A stretch of DNA of 64,000 bases from Acinetobacter pittii (GCF_034067285.1 NZ_CP139286.1:3596001-3660000), one strand, 5' to 3'; numbered from the stretch's first letter, positions 36,972-46,441 are shown. The notes: generated by a model not told the origin, from the letters alone. Numbers and translations: made by a program.

Positions 36972-37718
36972 ATGAAATATTCAGAATATCAACCTCGTCC
37001 GGATCTACTCAAAGATCGTGTTATTTTAATCACCGGTGCTGGTGATGGAATTGGGCGAGCTGCGGCTCTAAGTTATGCCCTACATGGTGCAACCGTTGTC
37101 CTGCATGGTAGAACCTTAAATAAACTTGAAGTGATTTATGATGAAATTGAAAGTCTCGGTGCACCGCAACCCGCGATTTTACCGCTACAACTTTCAAGTG
37201 CCTCTGACCGTGATTACGACTTTTTAGTCGATACTCTCGAAAAGCAGTTTGGACGTTTAGACGGTATTTTGCATAATGCGGGTATTTTAGGTGAGCGTGT
37301 AGAGCTGGCACATTATCCTACAGAAGTATGGGATGACGTGATGGCAGTTAACTTACGTGCTCCGTTTGCCCTCACTCAAGCCTTATTACCACTTTTGCAA
37401 AAATCAGAAAACGCCTCTGTCGTATTTACCAGTTCTGGTGTAGGCCGTGAAGCGCGTGCTTTATGGGGCGCCTATTCCGTCTCCAAAATTGCAATTGAAG
37501 CAGTGAGTAAAATTTTTGCAGCGGAGAATACTTATCCAAATATCCGCTTTAACTGTATTAATCCAGGCGCAACACGTACTGCAATGCGTGCTAAAGCCTA
37601 CCCACAAGAAGATCCGAAGACATTACCTACACCTGAGTCAATCTTGCCTGCCTACCTCTATTTAATGGGTGAAGACAGCTTGGCGCTCAATGGTCAAAGT
37701 ATTGATGCACAGGATTAA
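36972..37718 (+). CDS. yciK: SDR-family oxidoreductase YciK
   Basis: Classical short-chain dehydrogenase, 248 residues. The cofactor loop TGAGDGIG is at about residues 21-28, HNAG near 95-98, the catalytic Ser in VVFTSSGVG and Tyr-x3-Lys in AYSVSKIAIEA. The start follows a very strong ribosome-binding site (AAGGAGG, about seven bases upstream). It follows mupP by 68 bases in the order conserved in pseudomonads. Substrate is unknown. A terminator-like stem follows at 37763. Confidence 0.92.
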   Translation: MKYSEYQPRPDLLKDRVILITGAGDGIGRAAALSYALHGATVVLHGRTLNKLEVIYDEIESLGAPQPAILPLQLSSASDRDYDFLVDTLEKQFGRLDGILHNAGILGERVELAHYPTEVWDDVMAVNLRAPFALTQALLPLLQKSENASVVFTSSGVGREARALWGAYSVSKIAIEAVSKIFAAENTYPNIRFNCINPGATRTAMRAKAYPQEDPKTLPTPESILPAYLYLMGEDSLALNGQSIDAQD

Positions 37719-37762
37719 AAAGTTAAAGATGAAAAGCTAAATTACGGCCAATCATCAAATCT

Positions 37763-37803
37763 GGCTTGCCTATACCTGAAAAGATATATACAAGCCTTTT
37801 TTA
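37763..37803 (+). terminator. probable terminator after yciK
   Basis: GGCTTG / CAAGCC stem with a long, partly paired AT loop, followed by six T residues. Confidence 0.6.
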
Positions 37804-37930
37804 CGATTGATAAAAACTCTTGATCTATCCGTAATTTTAATTGAACCATTAAATGATCTTCACAGTTTCTCTGCATTTTGCGCGTAGAGTATTCAACATG
37901 AGAGACATCAGATGTAAACGAGGATGCATC

Positions 37931-38344
37931 ATGAAAAAGTTGTTCACCATCTTAGCCCTATGCATAACCGTACTGACCACCAGTATGACAAGCTTTGCTG
38001 ATCCCCCTTTTGACCGAGGCCATGGCCCTAAAGGTCCTAAAGGCGGAGGACCACGCGGTGAGTGGAATGATCGTGGGCCAGGATTTGGACGTGATCATGA
38101 TGAAGATCGTATCCGTGACGAACGCCGTATGCGCGAAGAACGTGGCTTTGAACGGTTGAAACAGCATCGCTGGCAGCCGGGTTATGTTATGCCACAGCAC
38201 TATCGTGGCAATGGTTATAAAGTCGACTATAAAGACAGCAACCTACCTAAACCGGGCCGTAATCAGCAATGGTACAAAATCAATAATGACTATATTTTAG
38301 TCGATACAGATTCTAATAGTATTGTCAGTATTCGTGGTTTTTAA
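37931..38344 (+). CDS. RcnB-family periplasmic protein with charged Gly/Arg/Asp insert
   Basis: 137 residues from ATG 37931. A signal peptide (MKKLFTILALCITVLTTSMTSFA) is followed by a Gly/Pro/Arg/Asp-rich stretch (about residues 24-75: GPKGPKGGGPRGE, RDHDEDRIRDERRMREERG), then the RcnB-like domain with WQPGYVMPQHYRG, LPKPGRNQQWYKINNDYILVD and a final IVSIRGF. RcnB is linked to nickel and cobalt homeostasis in E. coli, but most members have unknown function. A longer in-frame start at 37853 would precede the signal peptide and is rejected. A shorter paralogue follows 238 bases downstream. Confidence 0.85.
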   Translation: MKKLFTILALCITVLTTSMTSFADPPFDRGHGPKGPKGGGPRGEWNDRGPGFGRDHDEDRIRDERRMREERGFERLKQHRWQPGYVMPQHYRGNGYKVDYKDSNLPKPGRNQQWYKINNDYILVDTDSNSIVSIRGF

Positions 38345-38371
38345 AGCGATAGAGCCTCGCTATCGCTGAAT

Positions 38372-38406
38372 AAAAAGGATAAAGCCTTCGGGTTTTATCC
38401 TTTTTT
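38372..38406 (+). terminator. terminator after first RcnB-family gene
   Basis: GGATAAAGCC / GGTTTTATCC stem with TTCG loop and T-run. A second hairpin, AGCGATAG / CTATCGCT at about 38345-38367, directly precedes it. Confidence 0.88.
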
Positions 38407-38582
38407 ATGCCTTATCTAGTTTAAAAATAAAAACTTTTCATATTTTCATATTAAGTATTTTCTTAATTTCTTCTTATTTCATATTGGGTTTTCACATTTA
38501 TTCTTCTTGGTCTCCACGATTTATCTGCAATTGTTCACTAATCTTTAGTTATTGAAATTTAGCTCATGATTCGAGGTTCATA

Positions 38583-38912
38583 ATGAAAAAATTAACAACA
38601 GCAATTGTTCTTTCACTTACTGGTTTAGTTGCAACAACAGCAATGGCAGCGCCTAACGATCATAATCACCATGGCAACTATCAAAACCATGAAGTAAAAA
38701 CAGTTAAAGTGATTAAAAAAGATGACCATCGTAATGCTTGGCGAGTGGGTCAAGTTGTACCTCATGAATACCAACACTCACGTTACGTGATTGACTATCG
38801 CCAACATCAAAAATTAACTAAACCGGGTCGCTACCAAAAATGGTACAAAGTGAACGGAAATTATGTACTGGTGAATGAACAGAGCCATAAAATCATTAGA
38901 GTTGTTCACTAA
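38583..38912 (+). CDS. RcnB-family periplasmic protein, short form
   Basis: 109 residues with a signal peptide ending AMA (residue 22), a His-rich mature start (NDHNHHGNYQNHE), and the same RcnB core as its neighbour: WRVGQVVPHEYQ, YVIDYRQHQKLTKPGRYQKWYKVNGNYVLVN, ending IIRVVH. It lacks the charged insert of the upstream paralogue. The His cluster could bind metal, which is inference. It has its own 240-bp upstream gap and its own terminator, so is regulated separately. Confidence 0.88.
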   Translation: MKKLTTAIVLSLTGLVATTAMAAPNDHNHHGNYQNHEVKTVKVIKKDDHRNAWRVGQVVPHEYQHSRYVIDYRQHQKLTKPGRYQKWYKVNGNYVLVNEQSHKIIRVVH

Positions 38913-38925
38913 TTTAAAACTTTTT

Positions 38926-38957
38926 AAACACCCAAACTTAGATTTGGGTGTTTTTTT
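38926..38957 (+). terminator. terminator after second RcnB-family gene
   Basis: ACACCCAAA / TTTGGGTGT stem with six-base loop and seven T residues, 14 bases after the stop. Confidence 0.92.
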
Positions 38958-39032
38958 ATCTAAAACATGCGGCTTTAATCTTTTTTGTTTAGAATCATCT
39001 TTATATCTTTTTGCTGTTGATTCGAGATCGGT

Positions 39033-40388
39033 ATGTCAAGTAAGCCTGTAAGTAAGTCGCATAATAACACCCAGCATTATGTACACTGGTTTCGACACTC
39101 AGCACCCTACATTAATGCGCATCGCGATAAAACGTTTGTCTTGATGTTCGGTGGCGAAGCAGTTCGCCATCCTAATTTCGAACATATTATTCATGATATT
39201 GCACTATTACATTCTCTTGGTATCCGATTAATTCTCGTACACGGCGCACGTCCGCAAATTAATCACAACCTTAAAGAAAAAGGAATAGAAACTCCTTTTT
39301 ATGACAATAGCCGAATTACCACACGTGAATCTTTAGGTTGTGTCATGAATGCTGTAGGCTCTATTCGCCTAGAAATTGAAGCATTACTTTCTATGGGTTT
39401 AGCGAACTCACCCATGTATGGCGCTCGAATAGATGTCGTATCAGGTAATTTTGTGACTGCGAAGCCTTATGGTATTCGTGATGGGATGGATTTCCAGCTC
39501 ACAGGTGAAGTTCGTTCTATTGATACCGATGCGATTGATCGACACCTCGATAATCATAATATTGTGCTATTGGGGCCAACAGGTTATTCCACTACAGGCG
39601 AAGTATTTAACTTACGAGCAGAAGAAGTTGCGACCAAAACTGCAACTTACCTAAAAGCAGATAAACTCATTTTTCTAGGTGAACAACAAGGATTGCTAAA
39701 TGAAGATGAGCAAATATTACGTGAGTTAAGCCCACATCAACTGGACTACTACATTCAACAATACCAAACCATCAGTCCAACACTCACTTTGCATTTACAA
39801 CAAGCAAAAAAAGCGTCTTTATCAGGCGTACACCGTGTTCATCTCATTTCTTATGCTTATGATGGTGCCCTCCTCGAAGAGTTATTTACTCGAGATGGCA
39901 TAGGGACCATGATTACCGATGCGCATTATGAAGAAGTTCGCACAGCTCACATTCAAGATGTGGGTGGTTTAATGAATTTATTACGTCCGCTAGAAGAAGA
40001 AGGTATCTTGGTTTATCGTTCACGTGAACGTTTAGAGCAAGAAATTAGCCAGTTCGCTGTCATTGAACGTGATGGTACAATTCTAGCATGTGCCGCCCTT
40101 TATCCAATTCCGACCGAATTTAACGAGACTCGTTCCGCAGAAATTGCCTGTGTTGCAGTACATCCAAGTTATCGTAAATCAAATCGCGGTAGTCAAATTC
40201 TGCAATTCCTTGAAGAAAAGGCAAAAGAACAAGGTATTCGTCAATTATTTGTTTTAACAACGCGTACTGCTCATTGGTTTTTAGAACATGGTTTTCATCA
40301 GGTGAGTGTTGATGACTTACCAAATGCTCGTCAGGCGCTTTATAACTACCAAAGGAATTCTTTAGTCTTTAAGAAACTGCTTCCCTAG
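39033..40388 (+). CDS. argA: amino-acid N-acetyltransferase (N-acetylglutamate synthase)
   Basis: First step of arginine synthesis: acetylates glutamate with acetyl-CoA. The 451 residues have the classical ArgA fusion: an amino-acid kinase-like domain (about 30-290, with FGGEAVRHPNF and LVHGARPQIN, the feedback-inhibition domain) and a C-terminal GNAT domain (about 310-451, with ACVAVHPSYRKSNRGSQIL acetyl-CoA loop and LTTRTAHWFLEHGF). Transcribed alone with a terminator at 40433. A GTTCACGTGAAC palindrome near 40019 lies inside the reading frame and is not a parS site. Confidence 0.96.
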   Translation: MSSKPVSKSHNNTQHYVHWFRHSAPYINAHRDKTFVLMFGGEAVRHPNFEHIIHDIALLHSLGIRLILVHGARPQINHNLKEKGIETPFYDNSRITTRESLGCVMNAVGSIRLEIEALLSMGLANSPMYGARIDVVSGNFVTAKPYGIRDGMDFQLTGEVRSIDTDAIDRHLDNHNIVLLGPTGYSTTGEVFNLRAEEVATKTATYLKADKLIFLGEQQGLLNEDEQILRELSPHQLDYYIQQYQTISPTLTLHLQQAKKASLSGVHRVHLISYAYDGALLEELFTRDGIGTMITDAHYEEVRTAHIQDVGGLMNLLRPLEEEGILVYRSRERLEQEISQFAVIERDGTILACAALYPIPTEFNETRSAEIACVAVHPSYRKSNRGSQILQFLEEKAKEQGIRQLFVLTTRTAHWFLEHGFHQVSVDDLPNARQALYNYQRNSLVFKKLLP

Positions 40389-40432
40389 CCTTTGCTTTTT
40401 TTAAGATATTCTTATTTCAGATAAGCTTAGTT

Positions 40433-40482
40433 AAAAAAGTACGACCGTAAAGTCGTTTAATTTATGGTTGTACTTTTTTTTA
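40433..40482 (+). terminator. terminator of argA
   Basis: AAAAAGTAC...GTACTTTTTT outer stem with an inner ACC/GGT continuation and T-run. The rest of the 336-bp gap to ssuA (40389-40724) is very AT-rich and should contain the ssu promoter, but no convincing -35/-10 pair or CysB-type site was identified. Confidence 0.75.
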
Positions 40483-40724
40483 AATCTTTAAATTTCATTA
40501 TTCTAATAATTTTTATTTTATTTACATAACCTTAAATAACTTTTTATAAAGATCATCTTATTTAATAAATCATTTTTTTGCATAAGTTTATCGCCGAAAG
40601 TTTTTAGCTTTTTTTTACATAAATAAAGTCCGAATACTTATTTTTTCTGAAATAAAAATCCCTTTAGGGTATCTGCTCATCCAATTATTTTTTTCTTTTT
40701 CTCTTTCGGGGAGCACGAAATCTC

Positions 40725-41693
40725 ATGGCACTTTTCAACACCACTTCATGGGCAAAATATTCAGTCATCGCGGCCAGCCTTGCAGGAGCGATGATGTTAA
40801 GTGGTTGTGCCAAAAAAGAGGAACAGGCCACCACAACTTTAAATATTGGTTATCAAAAATATGGCATCCTTCCTATTTTAAAGGCTCGTGGTGACTTAGA
40901 AAAAGCACTAAAAGAACAAGGTGTACAAGTAAAATGGGTTGAGTTTCCTGCTGGACCTCAATTACTTGAAGGTTTAAACGTAGGAAGTGTCTCACTCGGT
41001 GAAGCAGGCGAAGCTCCTCCAATCTTTGCGCAAGCTGCCAATCCAAATTTAGTTTATGTCGCAAACCAACCTGCTGCGCCAAAAGCCGAAGCACTATTGG
41101 TACAAAAAGATTCTCCTATTCACTCTATTCAAGATTTAAAAGGCAAACGTGTTGCTCTTAATAAAGGTTCGAATGTTCACTACCTTTTATTAAAAGTCTT
41201 AGAAGCCAACAACTTAAGCTTAAGTGATATTCAACCTGTTTATTTACCGCCGTCAGACGCTCGTGCTGCATTTGAAAAAGGTGCAGTAGATGCATGGGTG
41301 ATTTGGGACCCGTTCTTTGCAGCAGCTGAACATCAAATTCAGGCACGAGTTTTAGCAACAGGTGAAAATTTAGTAAGCAATCATCAGTTCTATCTAGCTG
41401 ACCGTAAATTTGCAGAAAATAATCCGAAAGTACTCAATACAGTTGTGCAAACCCTTAACCAGACAACCCAATGGGTGAGCTCACATCAGGATGAAGCAGC
41501 CAAGCTACTCGAAAAACCTACAGCACTTGAGTTTGATGTACTCAAAACTTCTATTTCACGTATGGGTTTTGGAGTTCAGCTAATATCTGACAAGGTGGCA
41601 CAAGAACAACAACAAGTAGCGGATGCCTTTTATACGCAAAAGCTCATTCCAAACAAACTCACCATTCAAGACGCCATTTTAAAACTGAAATAA
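40725..41693 (+). CDS. ssuA: sulfonate ABC transporter substrate-binding lipoprotein
   Basis: Binds aliphatic sulfonates for import as a sulfur source. 322 residues with a lipoprotein signal (lipobox MLSGC, Cys28), then the SsuA/NMT1-like fold starting LNIGYQKYGILPILKARGDLE; later KGKRVALNKGSNVHYLLLK and DARAAFEKGAVDAWVIWDPFF are family hallmarks. A second ssuA follows after 70 bases. Unlike that paralogue, this one is predicted to be membrane-tethered. It has GGGGAG as ribosome-binding site. Confidence 0.9.
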   Translation: MALFNTTSWAKYSVIAASLAGAMMLSGCAKKEEQATTTLNIGYQKYGILPILKARGDLEKALKEQGVQVKWVEFPAGPQLLEGLNVGSVSLGEAGEAPPIFAQAANPNLVYVANQPAAPKAEALLVQKDSPIHSIQDLKGKRVALNKGSNVHYLLLKVLEANNLSLSDIQPVYLPPSDARAAFEKGAVDAWVIWDPFFAAAEHQIQARVLATGENLVSNHQFYLADRKFAENNPKVLNTVVQTLNQTTQWVSSHQDEAAKLLEKPTALEFDVLKTSISRMGFGVQLISDKVAQEQQQVADAFYTQKLIPNKLTIQDAILKLK

Positions 41694-41763
41694 ACCCAGC
41701 TTAGGCACGGCAAATAACCATATAAATGCTGTGCCTTACCTTAAGGGGAACAAGGATATCAAT

Positions 41764-42747
41764 ATGCAACATCAGTCATTATTTAATAAGAGTCAGTGGG
41801 CACAATTAGCTAAACGCATCAGTGCAGTCACTGTATTAGGTTTAACAATTGCCGCACCCGCTTGGGCGATTGACCCAACTGTAAAAGAACTTCGTATTGG
41901 TTTTCAAAAAAGTTCGATCAACTTTGCGATTGCCAAACAGCAAAAATTATTTGAACAAGAATTTCCTAATGCCAAAGTTACTTGGAATGAGTTCCCTGCT
42001 GGCCCACAAATTTTAGAAGCTTTAGCTGTCGGTTCACTTGATGTAGGTGTTACTGGAGATACACCTCCTGTCTACGCACAAGCGGCTGGCAAGCCTTTGT
42101 ATTACATTGCCTATGAAGCAGCTAAACCACTAGCATCGGCAATCTTGGTTCCTAAAAACTCGCAGCTCAAACAGCTGAAAGACCTTAAAGGCAAACGAAT
42201 TGCTCTGCAAAAAGGTTCTAGCTCACATTACTTACTTGTACAAGCCGTACGCAAAGCAGGCCTAAACTGGAGTGACATTACGCCAATCTGGCTTACTCCA
42301 GCCGATGCTCGCGCAGCATTTCAAAAAGGTGCCGTAGATGCATGGGCAATTTGGGACCCTTACTTCGCTTCAGCACAACTAGAAGATCAAGCTCGTGTTC
42401 TTGCGTCTGGTAATGGTTTAAGCCCGAACTATACCTTTTATTTAGCAGCTCCAAATTTTGTTAAACAACACCCGAAAGCTGTTTCAGGGCTCATCAAACA
42501 AATCAATCAAGCCGATAAATGGGTTCAAAGTCACCAAGCAGAAACGGCAGGTGCGATTGGGCAAAGTACAGGTCTTAAACCTGCGACCAGTGATTTATTT
42601 ATTAAACGCCGTCCGCGCCCTTCATCGGCAGCTCCTCTTAACAGCAAAGTGATTGCTGAGCAGCAACAACTCGCAGACATCTTTACTCAACAAGGCATCA
42701 TTCCAAAACCAATCAGCATCAAACAAGCTGTTTGGATCGCCAAGTAA
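41764..42747 (+). CDS. ssuA: sulfonate ABC transporter substrate-binding protein, soluble paralogue
   Basis: 327 residues from ATG 41764, with AAGGA seven bases upstream; an in-frame GTG at 41731 is rejected because it would precede the signal peptide. The signal peptide ends AAPAWA, giving a freely periplasmic protein. Motifs parallel the first ssuA: LRIGFQKSSINFAIAKQQK, KGKRIALQKGSSSHYLLVQ, DARAAFQKGAVDAWAIWDPYF. A basic stretch, KRRPRPSS, near residue 280 is absent from the first copy. It lies 26 bases before ssuD, so all five genes form one operon. Confidence 0.93.
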   Translation: MQHQSLFNKSQWAQLAKRISAVTVLGLTIAAPAWAIDPTVKELRIGFQKSSINFAIAKQQKLFEQEFPNAKVTWNEFPAGPQILEALAVGSLDVGVTGDTPPVYAQAAGKPLYYIAYEAAKPLASAILVPKNSQLKQLKDLKGKRIALQKGSSSHYLLVQAVRKAGLNWSDITPIWLTPADARAAFQKGAVDAWAIWDPYFASAQLEDQARVLASGNGLSPNYTFYLAAPNFVKQHPKAVSGLIKQINQADKWVQSHQAETAGAIGQSTGLKPATSDLFIKRRPRPSSAAPLNSKVIAEQQQLADIFTQQGIIPKPISIKQAVWIAK

Positions 42748-42773
42748 TTTCAATAGACATATAGGTAATGCAC

Positions 42774-43949
42774 ATGAAAATTTTCTGGTTTATTCCTACT
42801 CACGGTGATAGTCGCTATTTAGGTACAAGTAAAGGCGCTCGTCAGGTTGACCATGCCTATATGAAGCAAATTGCTGTGGCAGTAGATAATTTAGGTTATG
42901 AAGGTGTACTTATTCCAACGGGCCGTTCATGTGAAGATCCATGGATTACGGCGGCTAGCCTGATTGATGCAACTCAGCACCTTAAGTTTTTAGTTGCATT
43001 ACGTCCTGGTGTAACAACACCAGCTTTGGCTGCTCGTATGGCTGCAACATTTGACCGTTTATCGAATGGTCGCGTGTTACTCAACTTAGTGACTGGTGGT
43101 GATGAAGCTGAACTACGCGGTGATGGTTTATATGAAGACCATGAAACCCGTTATCAAACAGCCAATGAATACGTAAAAATCTGGCGTGAAATTTTGACGC
43201 GCTCACATACGGGTGAAGCCTTTACCTTTCACGGTGAACGCTTACAGGTGGATGATGCAAAACTGCTTTACCCACCTGTTCAAAAGCCTTACCCACCACT
43301 TTGGTTTGGTGGTTCTTCAGACGTCGCTGTCGACCTCGCGGCTGAACAAGTGGATACCTATCTCACTTGGGGCGAACCGCCAGCAGCAGTCAAACAAAAG
43401 ATCGAACATGTTCGCGCCAAAGCTGAGGCTAAAGGCCGTAAATTAACTTATGGTATTCGCTTGCATGTCATTGTTCGTGAAACTAACGAACAAGCTTGGG
43501 CAGCGGCAAATGAGCTGATTCAATATCTAGATGATGCGACTATTGCTGCTGCACAGAAGAAATTTGCACAAATGGACTCGGTAGGCCAACAACGTATGGC
43601 TGCTCTCCACGGCGGTAACCGAGACAAGCTTGAAGTCTCTCCAAACCTTTGGGCAGGTATTGGTTTAGTCCGTGGTGGCGCTGGTACAGCACTTGTAGGT
43701 GACCCAGAAACAGTTGCCGCTCGTATTCAGGAATATGCTGATTTAGGTATTGATACATTTATTTTCTCAGGCTATCCGCATCTTGAAGAATCAATCCGTT
43801 TTGCAGAGTTAGTATTCCCGTTATTACCAATTGAGACCCGAGCTAAACTTGCTCAGCCAAATTTGACCGGTCCATTCGGTGAAATTATTGCTAACAACTA
43901 TGTTCCAGACGAGAAGAAGCAAAATAGATCCGTCAAGGAGCCTGCATGA
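42774..43949 (+). CDS. ssuD: FMNH2-dependent alkanesulfonate monooxygenase
   Basis: Releases sulfite from alkanesulfonates using FMNH2 and oxygen. 391 residues from ATG 42774 (an in-frame ATG at 42768 adds two); the N-terminus [17 protein letters not shown] is close to E. coli SsuD. The bacterial luciferase-like barrel includes [24 protein letters not shown] and [15 protein letters not shown]. The partner flavin reductase SsuE is not in this window; the FMN reductase at 53508 is a separate candidate. It overlaps ssuC by four bases. Confidence 0.96.
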   Translation: MKIFWFIPTHGDSRYLGTSKGARQVDHAYMKQIAVAVDNLGYEGVLIPTGRSCEDPWITAASLIDATQHLKFLVALRPGVTTPALAARMAATFDRLSNGRVLLNLVTGGDEAELRGDGLYEDHETRYQTANEYVKIWREILTRSHTGEAFTFHGERLQVDDAKLLYPPVQKPYPPLWFGGSSDVAVDLAAEQVDTYLTWGEPPAAVKQKIEHVRAKAEAKGRKLTYGIRLHVIVRETNEQAWAAANELIQYLDDATIAAAQKKFAQMDSVGQQRMAALHGGNRDKLEVSPNLWAGIGLVRGGAGTALVGDPETVAARIQEYADLGIDTFIFSGYPHLEESIRFAELVFPLLPIETRAKLAQPNLTGPFGEIIANNYVPDEKKQNRSVKEPA

Positions 43950-44743
43950 GCAAAGCTGAAAGTATTGTTTCACGTGGAACCAAGCAAATCGGGCAGCGTT
44001 TGCTGCCTTGGATTTTCCCAATTGTTCTATTGGTAGTTTGGCAAATTGCCTCAAGTTCGGGACTTTTAGAAAGCCGTATTTTGCCTGCTCCCACTGCCGT
44101 GGTTTCCGCTTTTTGGCATCTACTCATTAGCGGTGAGCTTTGGCAACATGTCAAAGTCAGTGCCGGGCGTGCTTTGCTTGGCCTTTTAGTGGGTGGTGGT
44201 TTAGGTTTGTTATTGGGTTTGCTCAATGGGTCTTCGCGTTTCGCCTCTACTCTGCTCGATACGACCCTGCAAATGATACGGAACATCCCAGCATTAGCAC
44301 TTATTCCACTCGTCATCTTGTGGTTCGGTATTGATGAAACAGCGAAATTATTTTTGGTCGCAGTAGGTGTTTTCTTCCCTATTTATATCAACACTTATCA
44401 CGGTATTCGATCAGTTGACCCTCAATTGATTGAAATGGGCAAAAGTTATGGACTTTCACGTTGGCAGCTCTACAAAGAAATTATCCTTCCGGGTGCGATG
44501 CCTTCTATTTTAGTCGGTTTACGTTTTGCTTTAGGTTTAGTTTGGGTATTACTCATTGTTGCTGAAACCATTTCAGCTCAAGCAGGTATTGGTTATATGA
44601 CTATGAATGCACGTGAGTTCTTACAAACTGATGTAGTTCTGGTTGGTATTCTTCTGTACGCCTTACTAGGCAAACTGGCAGATGTTTTAGCACAGCTTTT
44701 GGAACGCTATTTACTACGTTGGCACTCTGGATATCAGAAATAA
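43946..44743 (+). CDS. ssuC: sulfonate ABC transporter permease
   Basis: Inner-membrane permease of the sulfonate importer. 265 residues, about six membrane segments, with the EAA loop region (about 150-170: [32 protein letters not shown]) that contacts SsuB. N-terminal cytoplasmic segment [17 protein letters not shown], then the first membrane helix. Translationally coupled to ssuD. The first codons (43966-43981) contain a parS-like sequence encoding residues around IVSRGT. Confidence 0.95.
   Translation: MSKAESIVSRGTKQIGQRLLPWIFPIVLLVVWQIASSSGLLESRILPAPTAVVSAFWHLLISGELWQHVKVSAGRALLGLLVGGGLGLLLGLLNGSSRFASTLLDTTLQMIRNIPALALIPLVILWFGIDETAKLFLVAVGVFFPIYINTYHGIRSVDPQLIEMGKSYGLSRWQLYKEIILPGAMPSILVGLRFALGLVWVLLIVAETISAQAGIGYMTMNAREFLQTDVVLVGILLYALLGKLADVLAQLLERYLLRWHSGYQK
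43966..43981 (+). other. parS: parS-like ParB-binding site inside ssuC
   Basis: TGTTTCACGTGGAACC. Compared with the general bacterial parS pattern TGTTNCACGTGNAACA, only the last base differs. It shares TGTTTCACGTGGAAC with the reverse complement of the site at 60998-61013. It lies in the coding region, as many parS sites do. Confidence 0.75.
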
Positions 44744-44756
44744 GGGAGCTTAGAAC

Positions 44757-45557
44757 ATGACAAATCTGAATTTAAATATTAATCAGAATGAAGTGCAGCT
44801 CATTCCGGAAGAACCAACAGAATCTCAAGAACCTGTATTAGGGGCAGAGATTCTGATTGAGCAACTTTATAAATTCTATGGCGAGGTAAAGGTCCTCGAA
44901 GATCTTGATCTACACATCCAACCAGGTGAGTTTTTAGCTATTGTTGGTCGAAGCGGTTGTGGCAAAAGTACATTACTACGTTTAATTGCCCAACTTGAAA
45001 AAGCCAGTTTTGGGGAAATCAAATTCAAATCTGCTCGACATTTTCGTGAAGGTATTACTAACGATGATATTCGTGTCATGTTTCAAGACCCACGCCTACT
45101 CCCTTGGAGGAATATTCTTCAAAATGTGCAACTGGGTTTACCTAAAGCGCAACATGCTTTAGCAGAAGAATTACTGGAAAAAGTTGGTTTAAAAGAAAAA
45201 TCAGAACAATGGCCTTCACAGCTTTCAGGTGGTCAACGTCAACGTACTGCCTTAGCCCGTGCGTTATCTCATACTCCGCGTATTTTGCTGTTAGATGAGC
45301 CATTAGGGGCATTAGATGCGTTAACTCGTCTTGAGATGCAAAGCTTGATTGAGCGCTTGTGGAAAGAGCAAGGCTTCACTGCAATTTTAGTCACCCACGA
45401 TGTAAGTGAAGCAGTGCAATTGGCTGACCGTATTATATTATTAGATAAGGGCCAGATTGCTCAAAGCTTCCAAGTTAATTTGCCGCGTCCCCGTAAAAAG
45501 AGTATTTCTTTTGCTCAGCTTGAACAGCAAGTACTCGATGCGGTTTTAGCAACCTAA
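44757..45557 (+). CDS. ssuB: sulfonate ABC transporter ATP-binding protein
   Basis: Cytoplasmic ATPase of the sulfonate importer. 266 residues: Walker [10 protein letters not shown] (about 63-71), Q-loop [14 protein letters not shown], signature [15 protein letters not shown], Walker [13 protein letters not shown] and H-loop VTHDVSEA. A roughly 30-residue hydrophilic N-terminal extension ([20 protein letters not shown]) precedes the core. It begins 13 bases after ssuC and ends the operon, with a strong terminator at 45607. Confidence 0.96.
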   Translation: MTNLNLNINQNEVQLIPEEPTESQEPVLGAEILIEQLYKFYGEVKVLEDLDLHIQPGEFLAIVGRSGCGKSTLLRLIAQLEKASFGEIKFKSARHFREGITNDDIRVMFQDPRLLPWRNILQNVQLGLPKAQHALAEELLEKVGLKEKSEQWPSQLSGGQRQRTALARALSHTPRILLLDEPLGALDALTRLEMQSLIERLWKEQGFTAILVTHDVSEAVQLADRIILLDKGQIAQSFQVNLPRPRKKSISFAQLEQQVLDAVLAT

Positions 45558-45606
45558 GGTTGCGATGAGTAAAGAGAATCGCTCAGCCGAAAAATGCACA
45601 ATTTAT

Positions 45607-45640
45607 GAGCAATAAAATTGCTGTTTTATTGCTCTTTTTT
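45607..45640 (+). terminator. terminator of ssu operon
   Basis: 11-bp stem GAGCAATAAAA / TTTTATTGCTC, six-base loop and six T residues. Confidence 0.93.
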
Positions 45641-45816
45641 AGGGCGAAATTTAAAAAATATTTTTAAGAATAACAATAAACTAGTGAATCTCTCTATTTT
45701 TTGCACAATAGTATATCTATTACGCAAATAACTAGCCGTTTTTTGATTAAAAAAGCAAGACACCTGTGCACAAATCAAACAATTTCCCTTACAATGGGAA
45801 TATTATTTTTTTAATT

Positions 45817-46437
45817 ATGCAGCAGATGGAACAAAAAAAGAGTACCCAAAAGCGCAATCAGCTCCTTGCTGCCGCCCTTGACGTATTTTCAGTCTATGGG
45901 TTCAGTGGTGCAAGTCTGGATGAAATTGCCCAACTCGCCGACATGCATAAGTCGAATATTTTCTATTACTATGAAAATAAAGAGTCTTTATATGTAGAAG
46001 TGCTCACAACTGTTTTACAAAAATGGTTGGCTCCCTTACAAACTTTAGAAGCTGAATTAGAACCAGCCGAAGCCTTATCGCACTATTTAATTCAAAAAAT
46101 CGAACTTTCTCGTAGCCAACCGAAAGCCTCTAGATTGTTTGCATTAGAAATCATTCAAGGTGCTCCGCATATTTTGCCTATACTGAAAGGGCCTTTGAAA
46201 AAGTTATTCAAGCGCAAAGCTAAAGTCATTCAGACGTGGCAAGAAGAAGGGAAAATTTCCCCAGATATCGACCCGGAATTATTAATCTTAAATATTTGGG
46301 GCCTTACGCAAAACTATGCAGATTTTGCAACCCAAATGGAAATGGTAACTGGAAAAACTCTGCGTAACCGCAGTATGTTCCAGCGTTCAATTGAGCATAC
46401 AGTCCACCTAATGCTCTACGGTGTATTGCCTCGTTAA
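45817..46437 (+). CDS. TetR-family regulator, RutR-like
   Basis: 206 residues from ATG 45817; ATG 45826 and an upstream GTG at 45766 are alternatives, none with a clear ribosome-binding site. The HTH contains FSVYGFSGASLDEIAQLADMHKSNIFYYYENKESLY, and the C-terminal domain (LFALEIIQGAPHILPILKGPLKKL, IWGLTQNYADFATQM) matches the RutR C-terminal type that regulates pyrimidine catabolism in E. coli. No rut genes lie nearby. It is transcribed alone, convergent with the nucleosidase gene. Confidence 0.82.
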   Translation: MQQMEQKKSTQKRNQLLAAALDVFSVYGFSGASLDEIAQLADMHKSNIFYYYENKESLYVEVLTTVLQKWLAPLQTLEAELEPAEALSHYLIQKIELSRSQPKASRLFALEIIQGAPHILPILKGPLKKLFKRKAKVIQTWQEEGKISPDIDPELLILNIWGLTQNYADFATQMEMVTGKTLRNRSMFQRSIEHTVHLMLYGVLPR

Positions 46438-46441
46438 AACA

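Noticed and set aside
40018..40031. CGTTCACGTGAACG palindrome in argA, first taken as a parS site
   Set aside because: The spacing between the GTT/AAC arms and CACGTG is one base short on each side; it does not fit the 16-bp parS pattern and is ordinary coding sequence.
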